Positions 35,101 to 43,038 of a stretch of DNA of 64,000 nt are shown here, piece after piece. The notes below the pieces were generated by a model. The model saw only the letters and a program-made list of their open reading frames with translations. It searched no databases and was not told the DNA's origin. The stretch spans positions 115,945 to 179,944 of the forward strand of contig JAHENC010000019.1 of the NCBI GenBank assembly GCA_024643365.1. Reading direction: 5' to 3'. This DNA comes from Crocinitomicaceae bacterium. GTDB lineage: Bacteria; Bacteroidota; Bacteroidia; Flavobacteriales_D; Crocinitomicaceae. Both the position numbers and the translations under genes were made by a program. Position 1 is the stretch's first letter, and each line of letters starts with the position of its first letter.

Positions 35101-35247
35101 GGCTTCGTGAGGTGCAACTTGACTCGGACTAGCTGGAACTAAATGTGAAATGGTTGGAGTGAAATTTCCTAGGAATTCAGATCCTTGTGCATAGCTCAGG
35201 AAATTCAACAAGGTAAATAATCCAAGTTGGAGTAATCGTTTTTGCAT
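32143..35247 (-). CDS. Secreted SprB-repeat protein with T9SS type A sorting domain
   Basis: A 1034-aa exported protein with signal peptide (LLQLGLFTLLNFLSYAQG). Residues of about 60-560 form a large beta-rich N-terminal region (ASVLWAFQGLGTNLSPPDPTVD, RWGDYHHMSIDDFD) without a family I can name. A CARDB-like beta domain follows (about 560-635). Four SprB-type repeats of about 75 aa span about 640-940, each with ATGGTAPYTYSLN... (or SGG) and LAPGLYTYTITENGGC-like endings. The tail (VNIYPNPNKGVFELEIDG ... AGTYYLGLYQDN) is a type A CTD. SprB repeats occur in gliding adhesins, but motility is not implied by this gene alone. Confidence 0.87.
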   Translation of the reverse strand: MQKRLLQLGLFTLLNFLSYAQGSEFLGNFTPTISHLVPASPSQVAPHEAIIKPNFKGREIIDVDQSNTHNPDWVWQQHATTEKIASASVLWAFQGLGTNLSPPDPTVDADSNVVIEATNSNGGAVYRIFNKNTGATIVSSLTMQSLGGSAGLGDPIVLYYKPARRWFLTEFSSSGNKLLIHVSQTSNPQGAYYTYSFTCTSFPDYPKYGFCEASDAFIASTNQGGPPTIYAMKISTMLTGATSPFIKTTIGYSLNGFGFQSITPVDLEGDNAAPAGMKPLFIRHRDDESHSNGSPDSGTNDWIELWEMTVNWTANTATVAKIQDIVISEIDSKLCGLTSFACIKQPGTTNTLDPLRETVMYKAPMRVFDDHQTILAALATDVDGADRAGVRWVELRREANVTTPTWVNYQEGTYAPGTGTSRWMPAINIDKFGNIIMAYSTSSNNAGDFPSIKMTGRKPCDPLGQMTMPETTIIAGTSSKTGDTRWGDYHHMSIDDFDQKTFYFTGVYHNSQTKTNVSAIRMNPDVLDAAIANAFVPGTGTACGTSTQIGVIIEQTGSTNISSGVISWQVGSGAISTVNYTSSQLTGVGTTDTIFVTVNGLVSGANTINFSTTSVNGISPDDNTCNDSKSISIIVSGGSSITASMAINFYPTCTSNNGQITLSATGGTAPYTYSLNNGPAQTSPVFANLAPGLYTYTITENGGCSGFGTVNIPPAAIITTNLNQTATIICSGNTNAAISVSATGGQANYSYSINGTSYQASNNFSNLGAGTYTIYAQDANGCIGSNTLTITQPAAIGINAVPTMISCAGLNNGQIFVSASGGTAPLTYSINGTTFVSSNTFNGLSAGTYTVTVKDANGCQLTFNTTITEPAPLSLTCVPTVSNGTNGTITVTGSGGNLPYSYSMNGTNYYSGSLFSGLAIGVYTIYIKDANGCVTSTEVNINSNSIEELGFTFVNIYPNPNKGVFELEIDGLSDSKIAGKLFNVSGQLVSSFELTAQNGKIKETIEMSKKLAAGTYYLGLYQDNKAVVKQFVKE

Positions 35248-35294
35248 AGTTTATAGTTTTGAGCACTAAAAGTAAGACATTCTTTTCAATTAAC

Positions 35295-35302
35295 TATCTT
35301 CG
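35295..35302 (+). promoter_or_regulatory. -7 box variant of yaaA
   Basis: TATCTTCG (one mismatch to TAnnTTTG), 20 nt before the yaaA ATG. Confidence 0.35.
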
Positions 35303-35322
35303 CAAAACAAAAAGTCATCCTC

Positions 35323-36084
35323 ATGAAAATCATCTTGTCACCAGCAAAAAACTTAAATGAACATGTGCGTGAAAATCATGATTCTTCCATTCCTATTTTT
35401 GAAAAAGAGGCCAATCAATTAATCAAAGACTTAAAAAAGATTAAGAAGGTGGGGCTTCAAGAATTAATGGGGATTTCCTTGGATCTGGCAGAGCAAAATT
35501 TACTGCGTTATAAAAATTGGAAAAAGGCATCCGTTCAAGCAGATCAAGCCCTTTCAGCAGTTTATGTGTTTAACGGTGAGGTTTATCGTGCTTTGGATGT
35601 AAACAACCTGTCCGATGAGCTTTTGCCAAAATTAAATTCGGATGTGCGAATTTTGTCTGGTCTCTATGGCATGTTAAAACCGCTGGACTTAATTTATCCA
35701 TACCGATTAGAAATGGGTACTCGGTTTTCGAGTAAAGCGGATCAAAAAAACCTGTATGAATTTTGGGGTGATAAAGTGACAAAAGCATTGAAGAAAGAAC
35801 TTCAAAAGGACGAAGTCATTGTGAACTTGGCTTCCACTGAATATTTTAAAGTCATCAAAACAAATCTCCTAAAAAACAGAATCATTACCCCCGTTTTTAA
35901 AGAATTTAAGAATGGTCAATATTCCGTTGTGATGATGTACGCAAAGCATGCACGAGGTGCAATGGCACGTTACTTAATTGAGCAGAATATCAGTGAGATT
36001 GAACAATTAAAACTTTACGACGTGGATGGCTATCAATACAACGATTTGCTGTCATCGAATGACGAATGGGTTTTTACGCGCTGA
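35323..36084 (+). CDS. yaaA: Peroxide stress protein YaaA (DUF328/UPF0246)
   Basis: A 253-aa cytoplasmic protein, full length for the family. It starts MKIILSPAKNLN, and shows LMGISLDLAEQNLLRYKNW, ALSAVYVFNGEVYRALD, LSGLYGMLKPLDLIYPYRLEMGT, NLASTEYFKVI and MMYAKHARGAMARYLI, all diagnostic. In E. coli YaaA protects DNA and proteins during peroxide stress by limiting free iron. Its last 11 bp overlap the end of the convergent DUF2452 gene. Confidence 0.95.
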   Translation: MKIILSPAKNLNEHVRENHDSSIPIFEKEANQLIKDLKKIKKVGLQELMGISLDLAEQNLLRYKNWKKASVQADQALSAVYVFNGEVYRALDVNNLSDELLPKLNSDVRILSGLYGMLKPLDLIYPYRLEMGTRFSSKADQKNLYEFWGDKVTKALKKELQKDEVIVNLASTEYFKVIKTNLLKNRIITPVFKEFKNGQYSVVMMYAKHARGAMARYLIEQNISEIEQLKLYDVDGYQYNDLLSSNDEWVFTR

Positions 36085-36547
36085 AACTAAATTCGGGATT
36101 TCTATCCAAGATATCCCAAGTGTGATCTGCTAGTAACTTAACGGTTGCGATAAAGGTCAATTCCTGCCCTGATTTCCCCCATTGCGTGGGTCCAACAAGG
36201 GACAAGGAAAATTTCCCGTTGCTTCTTTGATACAGGTGATAAGTATGATTGATGAATGGTTCGAAACGCATTTCCGCTTGGTAAATGAAATGAGAAATTT
36301 CTTTACGTTCATTTAATTTTTTTGCTTGAGAAGCTAATAATTGCATTTGCTCATACAATTGAGAAAGTTGCATATCAGTTTGATGCTCCATGGCACTGAC
36401 TGCACGACCTTTGATTTTTCCTTGATCTTCAGGTTTAATAATCGCTGACCCAGCATGATGTGCGTATTCTAATGAATGCGGATTCTCTGTGATCTTATCT
36501 GGATCAATGGGATTGATAAATGCTTTTTTTCCTTCTGTTTGACTCAC
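36074..36547 (-). CDS. DUF2452 domain protein
   Basis: A 157-aa soluble protein. INPIDPDKITENPHSLEYAHHAGSAIIKPED at the N-terminus, AVSAMEHQTDMQL, a helical centre, and FIATVKLLADHTWDIL at the end are the family pattern. Function unknown. Its ATGA start overlaps the stop of the upstream FAD oxidoreductase, so the two are translationally coupled. Confidence 0.85.
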   Translation of the reverse strand: MSQTEGKKAFINPIDPDKITENPHSLEYAHHAGSAIIKPEDQGKIKGRAVSAMEHQTDMQLSQLYEQMQLLASQAKKLNERKEISHFIYQAEMRFEPFINHTYHLYQRSNGKFSLSLVGPTQWGKSGQELTFIATVKLLADHTWDILDRNPEFSFSA

Positions 36548-37668
36548 GAAAATATATTTGACAGTTGCTTACCAACAGATGCGCCAATTGCCACACCCAT
36601 TCCTCCCATACGAACACCAAAAGCAATGTTTTTGTTCGTTTTTTGGATGATTGGTTTTTTTTCGCTTCCAACCGCCATGATCCCAGACCATGAATAATCA
36701 ATTTCTACCGGCGTATTTGGAAGGATTAATTCATGCAGATATTGTTTTAATTTTTCTTGAATCAGTAGGGTAGTCTCAAATTCTGTACTTGTTTCTCCTT
36801 TAAAATCTAGGTTTCTTCCTCCTCCAAATAATAGTCTATTTCCAACATTACGGAAATAATAGTATCCGGATTCCATATGAAAGGTTCCATGTACGGCAAG
36901 ATTGGTAATGGGTTTGGTCACCAGAACTTGTGCACGAGCTGCTTGAATATCACTAAGGTATTCTTTAGCAAAGGCATTGGTGCAAACCAACAGTTTTGCA
37001 GTTTGAAGCGTCCCCATGGAAGTATGTACTTCGACACCTGATTCATAGGATTCAAAGGATAGCACATTTACCCCAAATAGAAACTGAATTCCTTCATGTG
37101 TACAGGATCGATGTAATTCCTCGATTAACTTCCCTGTGTGAATGGCTCCTTCCAAACGATTGTGGTAGGCTGTTTTTACGCCATTAAATCCAGAATCAAT
37201 CAGTTTTGTTTTGTCCTCAGTGTACACGTTTTTTTCGCCCGAAACATCGAAGAGTTTTTCATTTAAATAAGCAAGAAAATCGGGCGTCAAAGATTCGTCT
37301 TCCTCACGGATGATGTCCCATGAACCACAGGCTTCGTATTGAATGCGTTCAGGGTCAACGAGTGAAAACAATTCACGTAATCCTTCCATCCGCATGGAAA
37401 CGGTGTCCCAAACAGTCCCTTCATCCATTTTACTTAAATCGTCGTTCAGTTCTGTTGGGCTCCCAAAACACGTGAATCCAGCATTTTTTGTACTTGCTCC
37501 AGTAGGTAAATATCCGCGTTCAAGCAGGATGATTTTCGCACTAGGATTTGCTCTTCTGAGGTGTAATGCAGTACTCATTCCAACGATTCCTGCACCAATG
37601 ATAGTGAAATCAATTCCATCGGTGTAAATGGAACGTTCCCAGAAACTTAACTTGGAAAAAGGAAGCAT
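36544..37668 (-). CDS. FAD-dependent oxidoreductase (DAO family)
   Basis: A 374-aa enzyme of the D-amino-acid-oxidase/glycine-oxidase superfamily. The Rossmann FAD motif is DFTIIGAGIVGMSTALHLRR near residue 20, followed by the acidic residue at the end of the second strand (LLERGYLPTGASTKNAG). A substrate-binding domain follows (GYYYFRNVGNRLLFGGGRN), then a C-terminal FAD contact (SWSGIMAVGSEKKPII, GVRMGGMGVAIGASVGK). No signal peptide. Substrate is unknown; sarcosine, glycine or D-amino acids are typical. It is upstream of and coupled to DUF2452. Confidence 0.88.
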   Translation of the reverse strand: MLPFSKLSFWERSIYTDGIDFTIIGAGIVGMSTALHLRRANPSAKIILLERGYLPTGASTKNAGFTCFGSPTELNDDLSKMDEGTVWDTVSMRMEGLRELFSLVDPERIQYEACGSWDIIREEDESLTPDFLAYLNEKLFDVSGEKNVYTEDKTKLIDSGFNGVKTAYHNRLEGAIHTGKLIEELHRSCTHEGIQFLFGVNVLSFESYESGVEVHTSMGTLQTAKLLVCTNAFAKEYLSDIQAARAQVLVTKPITNLAVHGTFHMESGYYYFRNVGNRLLFGGGRNLDFKGETSTEFETTLLIQEKLKQYLHELILPNTPVEIDYSWSGIMAVGSEKKPIIQKTNKNIAFGVRMGGMGVAIGASVGKQLSNIFS

Positions 37669-37759
37669 TTTTTTAAGTCGTTAATTTTTAGCAAATTTGT
37701 CTTTGAAACAAAAGTAGGATTTTACGTTGATTCTATGCTTTGTTTTCTAAGTTACAGCT

Positions 37760-40288
37760 ATGAGTAGACTCGTTATTTTTCTTTTGTTTTTAGGTTTTCA
37801 ATCAATGGCGATTGGACAAACTCCCGTTCTCGTTGCGCTCGAAGGAACAGTACAAGATTTTGTTAGTGGACAAAAATTATTTGGAGCAACGGTGAATGTG
37901 ATTCAGAATGGAGTTTCTGTGTCCCGAGTTGTTTCTGATAACAAAGGATATTATTATGTCTCAGCAAAAGTCAATCCCGCTCAAATTGTCGCAGTGGTGG
38001 TTGCTAATCCTGGTTACATGACCAAAAAGCTTTCGTTTGATTTGAAAACCATCGTTCCTAAAGCAAATGCCACTAATGGAGTGAAGTTAATTGATCAATT
38101 GCCTCTGCAACTGTATGTTGTTCGTCCAAATGTCGATTTGACCTTTACCAAAGAAACGTATGCGGAGAAATTTGTTTGGGATCAATTAATTTACAAAGCG
38201 ATTCCAGATGCGCAGGTGAAGGCAGACATGGACAAAAAAGTGAGGGATTTGTACAAAATCGCGAAAGATAAAGAACGAACAATCTCTTGTGTCGCTGCAG
38301 CGGATTTGGCAGTCAGCCGAAAAGAATACGAAAAGGCAGTTTTATATTACGATTCAGCTTTGGTGGTTGCTCCTGCTGATGCTGTGATTACTCAAAAAAG
38401 AAAGTCCGTTCAAACGATTATTGAAATTAACGAAAACGAGGCGAAACGCAAAAAGGAATTTGACAAATTGAAAAGCGAGGGGGATGCTGCATTTACGGCA
38501 AGCAATTGGACACTCGCTGAACAAAAATACAAGTTGGCAGACCAGCAAATCCCCAAGGATGCTTATATCGTGGCACGCCTTGCTAAAATCACAGAAAATG
38601 TCAATGCGGATAAGCAAAACGCAGCCAATAAAGCGCAATACGATAAGATAATGGCTTCAGCGAATACGCTTTATACAGCGAAAAAATACGATGAAGCGAT
38701 TGCGAAATACAATGAGGCGATGAAATTACAGCCGAATCAAAAGGACATCGTATTAAAAGAGATTTCAAAGATCCAAGCGATTAAGGAGGACAATGCCAAT
38801 GAACTTGAGGTTAAGAAACAATTGAAGTCAGCAAATGATTTGTATGTGCAAAAGAAATATGACCAGTCGATTGACATGTACAAAAAAGCGGAATTAAACA
38901 TTGCTAAATTCAAAAAACAAACACTTATTGATCAGTATTCGAAGGAATTGCAAAACGGCATGAAGAAAGTGACGGATTGGAAAAATTCACAGGATCAGAT
39001 TTATAAGGATCAATTGGCCAAAGCGAATGAGAACTTTTTGAAAGGACCACAATTTTATGCGGTTGCGAAGAATATTCTGAATTCAGATCCAATGAAAAGT
39101 CGTCAAAACGAGCCGTCTGTTATCGAACTCAAGGATAAAATCAGTAAAATGGAGGCATATTATGCTCAACGCAAGTCCGCTTATGCTACTGTGAAAGCTA
39201 AAAATAATGCACAGGCGTTGAAGGAGTTGAAAGCTGTTCAAATCATTGCCACAACAAACGCTCGTTCTTTACCAGCAACGGAATTGGCTCAATTGCAAAA
39301 AAGCATTGATTCCTTGACAACGATTACTGCTCCAGCAGTGGTGAAAACTGCGCCTAGTGTGAAGGAAGATGTCATTGTAGGTACTCAATTGAAAGCTCCT
39401 GGAGAGCGCACAAATGGAACGCCGGAACAAGCATTTAATGACTTGAATAAAACAGCTCAACAGAAGGCGGAGCGTCCACAAGAACAACTTCAAGAAATTA
39501 AGAATGTCTTTGATTACCAAAATCACTTCAACGAAACGATGAGTGCTGTTCAACAGGAATCTACCGATCAAAACATGGAATCATTCAAATCGGAGCAGAC
39601 CATGATTGATCGTAAAAATCAAGTTGCTGCTGATCAAAGGCAAGGAGATTTACAGAATGAACTTCAAAAAAATGAAGTAGCTGTAACGACAAGAAACAAA
39701 ACGCAAGAGGAGAAACAAAATCAAAATGCGGAAAACATCAGCACATGGAAGGATGCCAAAGATGTTTCCATCGCAAATGAGCAAAAGACTTCCGATAAAT
39801 TGCAAGAGTCTGAATTGTCTCGATCTAATCGCTTGTCAAACGAAGAAGCTGTTCGTGCTGAAAAATTGAAAAAACAAGAAGAAAAAGATTTATCCGCTCA
39901 AGAGAAAATGAAAACAAATTATGAGGTTTCTGTTTCTAAAAGAGAGAATGAAAACGCGGTGAATCAGGATCAACAATACGAGCAAATTGAAAAAATTGCT
40001 GCATCAAAAGTGGAATTGACGAATGCACCGAATAACTTGAAGGACGAAGATGGAGTATTGTTTCCCAAAAATGCTATGACAGAACGTACCTACACAGTGA
40101 AGAATTCACAGGGATTTGTGACCACGGTTATCGTTCGTCGTGTAGTAGTGGATAAAAATGGTTACGGTGTTGTCTTTGAACAAACAACTAAAGAGGACGG
40201 AGTGAATAATTTCACTCGTAATGGTCAGATTATTACCGACTACATTTGGTTCAACGAGTCTACTGGTGCCAACGTTATTGAAAAGTAA
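37760..40288 (+). CDS. Secreted TPR/coiled-coil protein with carboxypeptidase-regulatory-like N-terminus
   Basis: An 842-aa protein with a signal peptide (VIFLLFLGFQSMAIGQ). Residues of about 25-105 form a CarboxypepD_reg-like beta domain (LEGTVQDFVSGQKLFGATVNV, VSDNKGYYYVSAKV). TPR-like repeats follow at about 165-350 (SRKEYEKAVLYYDSALVVAP, YTAKKYDEAIAKYNEAMKLQP, YVQKKYDQSIDMYKKAEL). A long Glu/Gln/Asn/Lys-rich coiled coil covers about 545-775, and a beta-hairpin-like C-terminus (ERTYTVKNSQGFVTTVIVRRVVVDKNGYGVVFE) ends it. No T9SS tail. It is likely periplasmic. Function not recognised. Confidence 0.78.
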   Translation: MSRLVIFLLFLGFQSMAIGQTPVLVALEGTVQDFVSGQKLFGATVNVIQNGVSVSRVVSDNKGYYYVSAKVNPAQIVAVVVANPGYMTKKLSFDLKTIVPKANATNGVKLIDQLPLQLYVVRPNVDLTFTKETYAEKFVWDQLIYKAIPDAQVKADMDKKVRDLYKIAKDKERTISCVAAADLAVSRKEYEKAVLYYDSALVVAPADAVITQKRKSVQTIIEINENEAKRKKEFDKLKSEGDAAFTASNWTLAEQKYKLADQQIPKDAYIVARLAKITENVNADKQNAANKAQYDKIMASANTLYTAKKYDEAIAKYNEAMKLQPNQKDIVLKEISKIQAIKEDNANELEVKKQLKSANDLYVQKKYDQSIDMYKKAELNIAKFKKQTLIDQYSKELQNGMKKVTDWKNSQDQIYKDQLAKANENFLKGPQFYAVAKNILNSDPMKSRQNEPSVIELKDKISKMEAYYAQRKSAYATVKAKNNAQALKELKAVQIIATTNARSLPATELAQLQKSIDSLTTITAPAVVKTAPSVKEDVIVGTQLKAPGERTNGTPEQAFNDLNKTAQQKAERPQEQLQEIKNVFDYQNHFNETMSAVQQESTDQNMESFKSEQTMIDRKNQVAADQRQGDLQNELQKNEVAVTTRNKTQEEKQNQNAENISTWKDAKDVSIANEQKTSDKLQESELSRSNRLSNEEAVRAEKLKKQEEKDLSAQEKMKTNYEVSVSKRENENAVNQDQQYEQIEKIAASKVELTNAPNNLKDEDGVLFPKNAMTERTYTVKNSQGFVTTVIVRRVVVDKNGYGVVFEQTTKEDGVNNFTRNGQIITDYIWFNESTGANVIEK

Positions 40289-40370
40289 ATTCATAGTTCG
40301 TTGTCAGTAACTATTCTGTTACCTTTTTATTTAAGTTTTCCTTTCTTGTACTTTCGTTAAAATTCATTTC

Positions 40371-41732
40371 ATGAGAGTACATTTTATTGCCATTGGTGGA
40401 AGTGCCATGCACAATCTAGCCATCGCCCTAAGTCGAAAAGGAATTCACGTAAGTGGTTCGGATGATGAGATTTTTGAGCCGTCTAGAACACGTTTAGAGA
40501 AAGAAGGTATTTTGCCAAAGCACATTGGTTGGGATGTTGCAAATATCCATGCTGAATTAGATGCAGTCATTCTCGGAATGCATGCACGTGAAGATAATCC
40601 TGAATTATTGAAAGCAAAGGAGCTTCAAATCCCCATTTTCTCGTACCCCGAGTACTTGTACGAGCAAAGCAAGGATAAAATGCGTATCGTCATTGGTGGA
40701 AGTCATGGCAAAACCACCATTACCTCGATGCTCTTGCATGCCATTAATAAACTTGGATTGAATGTCGATTACATGGTCGGAGCACAATTGGAAGGATACG
40801 ATTGCATGGTGAAATTGACAAATGATGCCAAATTCATGATCTTAGAAGGTGATGAGTATTTGAGCTCACCAATTGACCGTCGTCCGAAATTCCATTTGTA
40901 CCACCCTAACGTTGCGCTAATCAGTGGTATCGCTTGGGACCACATCAATGTATTTCCGACTTTTGAAAATTACACCAATCAATTCGAAATCTTTTGTGAT
41001 TTAATTGAGCCTAACGGAACGTTGATTTACAATACGGAAGATCCTGAAGTTCGTAAACTTGGCGAACAAGCACGTGAAAGTATTACTTCCATCGCATATC
41101 AAACACCTACATTTGAACCAACGGAAACAGGTACACTTCTGCATTTTGAAGGACAGTCATACCCATTATTGGTTTTTGGACCACATAACCTTCAAAATTT
41201 AATGGGCGCAATGAATTTGGCGAAGTCTATTGGAATTGATTATGCGTCATTCTTACAAGCCATGGTGGATTTCACTGGAGCAGGAAAACGCTTGCAAAAG
41301 GTGATTGAGCGTCCAGATTTCGTTATGTTCAAGGATTTTGCGCATTCTCCCTCCAAATTGAAAGCGACCACGACAGCGGTGAAACACCAATATCCAAACC
41401 GTAAAGTTGTTGCTTGTATGGAATTACACACATTTTCTTCTTTAAAGAAGGAATTCTTACCTCATTATGAAGGAGCAATGATTGCGGCAGATGAAGCTTT
41501 GGTATACTTTAATCCAGAAGTTGTTCACCATAAAAAATTAGAACCTATTTCCATTCAACAAGTGTCCGACGGATTCGGAGGATCTGTTGACGTCAAAGAT
41601 AAAACAGCCGATGTTTTGTCGTTTATTCGTTCACAGAAATGGAACAATGCGGTGTTATTAATGATGTCCTCAGGAAACTTTGATGGAATCGATTATGATC
41701 AACTAGGAGAAGAACTATGCGCCACATTGTAA
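40371..41732 (+). CDS. mpl: Mur ligase family protein, Mpl-like (UDP-MurNAc:tripeptide ligase)
   Basis: A 453-aa cytoplasmic ATP-dependent ligase. N-terminal MRVHFIAIGGSAMHNLAIAL and HAREDNPELLKAKEL are typical of Mpl rather than MurC. The ATP loop is IGGSHGKTTITSM (about 109-120). LEGDEY carries the Mg-binding Glu, GIAWDHINVFP is the central motif, and GAGKRLQ leads into the C-terminal domain with DFAHSPSKLKAT. Mpl attaches recycled L-Ala-D-Glu-meso-DAP to UDP-MurNAc, so this is peptidoglycan recycling. The stop lies inside the next gene (16-nt overlap). The symbol is by homology reasoning only. Confidence 0.88.
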   Translation: MRVHFIAIGGSAMHNLAIALSRKGIHVSGSDDEIFEPSRTRLEKEGILPKHIGWDVANIHAELDAVILGMHAREDNPELLKAKELQIPIFSYPEYLYEQSKDKMRIVIGGSHGKTTITSMLLHAINKLGLNVDYMVGAQLEGYDCMVKLTNDAKFMILEGDEYLSSPIDRRPKFHLYHPNVALISGIAWDHINVFPTFENYTNQFEIFCDLIEPNGTLIYNTEDPEVRKLGEQARESITSIAYQTPTFEPTETGTLLHFEGQSYPLLVFGPHNLQNLMGAMNLAKSIGIDYASFLQAMVDFTGAGKRLQKVIERPDFVMFKDFAHSPSKLKATTTAVKHQYPNRKVVACMELHTFSSLKKEFLPHYEGAMIAADEALVYFNPEVVHHKKLEPISIQQVSDGFGGSVDVKDKTADVLSFIRSQKWNNAVLLMMSSGNFDGIDYDQLGEELCATL

Positions 41733-42502
41733 GTGTATTTATATTATTGCTTGTCATCACAAGTTGTGGCATGCCAAAATTCCAAGTCGATAAAGCGGTT
41801 TCATTAGACTTGAAAAAGGAAGAAAGTAAATTTTATTCCTTTTCGGTGGTCATTTACGATTTGAAAACCAAGCAGTATTTTTACTATAATGATTCATTGG
41901 CACATGTGCCCTTTTCTCCTGCTTCGACGTTTAAAATTCCGAATACCCTCATAGGATTAGAATGTCACGTTTTAAAAGATTCAACGACGAAATTGAATTT
42001 GGGAGCGTTGGATGATCCGACATTGAAATTTGCTTTTCAGAACTCCATTGTTCCATATTACCAAGAACTTGCTAAAAGAATAGGGGAAAAGGATATGTCC
42101 GCATATTTGAAACGATTTCACTATGGGAATGCCTTGTCCACACCTGAGTTGACGACGTTTTGGTTAAAAGGTGACTTACGAATTAGTGCCTTAGAACAAA
42201 TCGATTTCTTAAATAAAATCGAAAAGCGCCAATTGGGACTTCGTTCAGAATCCTATGAAACGTTGATGAGTATTTTTCAAGAACGTTGTGAAGGTTCTCT
42301 TCGGATATATGGAAAAACTGGTTGGGGAGTCCAAGACGGTAAAGACATCGGATGGTTCGTCGGATTCGCGAAAAATTATTCAGACCGCTATCTTTTTGCT
42401 ACCGTGATGACTTCGCCGGAAGAGGCGTATGGTAAATTTGACTTTGGAACGAAACGTATTTCATTGACGAAAACGGCCTTCCAAGAGCTCATCAATCGCT
42501 AA
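41717..42502 (+). CDS. Class D beta-lactamase-like lipoprotein
   Basis: A 261-aa protein with a lipobox (FILLLVITSC, Cys17). All class D active-site motifs are present: Ser70-Thr-Phe-Lys73 (FSPASTFKIPNTLIGLE), Ser110-Ile-Val, Tyr136-Gly-Asn (KRFHYGN), Trp149 in FWLKGDLRISALEQIDFL, and Lys200-Thr-Gly (GKTGWG). Motif order and spacing follow OXA enzymes except that the segment between STFK and SxV is about 8 residues shorter, removing the usual WDG...W loop. It probably hydrolyses or binds beta-lactams at the outer membrane or periplasm. It could instead be a penicillin-recognising cell-wall protein. It overlaps mpl by 16 nt and is therefore coupled to it. Confidence 0.85.
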   Translation: MRHIVSVFILLLVITSCGMPKFQVDKAVSLDLKKEESKFYSFSVVIYDLKTKQYFYYNDSLAHVPFSPASTFKIPNTLIGLECHVLKDSTTKLNLGALDDPTLKFAFQNSIVPYYQELAKRIGEKDMSAYLKRFHYGNALSTPELTTFWLKGDLRISALEQIDFLNKIEKRQLGLRSESYETLMSIFQERCEGSLRIYGKTGWGVQDGKDIGWFVGFAKNYSDRYLFATVMTSPEEAYGKFDFGTKRISLTKTAFQELINR

Positions 42503-43038
42503 TTTCTAAAGACGATTCTTCTAAAAACGAGTGAAATCAACAAGGAATTCATCGTTGTATAAAAAAGTAAAGCAAGTAGAGAAATCATCATAGTGAACTG
42601 AGGATCCAATTTGTTTTTCCAGTCCTTGATAGCTAATTGTTTAATTTCTACGTCGCTTTTATTTTCCAATTCAGGCTGGTTCTTACGAATGGCATCCAGT
42701 TCTTTCTTTGTATCAATGCGAACATAGACCTCATTCATTTTCTTCTCGCGAAATTCTGGAAATATTTGTCCGTAGTAAAAAAACAAAAACACGCTTACCA
42801 CGGCAGTGTAGGGTACCCCTGCAAGCATCCCATTTTTAATGTCCACCAACAAGTTGCTTTCGGTTTGTGTTCGCTTATGCTTATAGATGCTCCAGGTGAT
42901 CACAAAGGTGAGTAGGAACATATTTAGTAGTCCAAAGTATTTGATGTCATAAAGCGAAATGCTAAGAGCTAAAGCGCCCATTTTTACACACATCCAAACT
43001 AGACTCGCAATCAGTCCATATTTTACTGCTTTGTTCAT
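42499..43038 (-). CDS. DUF4199 membrane protein
   Basis: A 179-aa protein with four transmembrane segments: two at the N-terminus (YGLIASLVWMCVKMGALAL, YFGLLNMFLLTFVITWSIY), one central (GVPYTAVVSVFLFFYYG) and one C-terminal (MMISLLALLFYTTMNSLLISLVF). A charged loop lies between the last two. This is the usual DUF4199 plan in Bacteroidota; function unknown. Its start overlaps the rho stop (TAATG), so it is read with rho. Its last 4 bp overlap the end of the convergent beta-lactamase-like gene. Confidence 0.85.
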   Translation of the reverse strand: MNKAVKYGLIASLVWMCVKMGALALSISLYDIKYFGLLNMFLLTFVITWSIYKHKRTQTESNLLVDIKNGMLAGVPYTAVVSVFLFFYYGQIFPEFREKKMNEVYVRIDTKKELDAIRKNQPELENKSDVEIKQLAIKDWKNKLDPQFTMMISLLALLFYTTMNSLLISLVFRRIVFRN

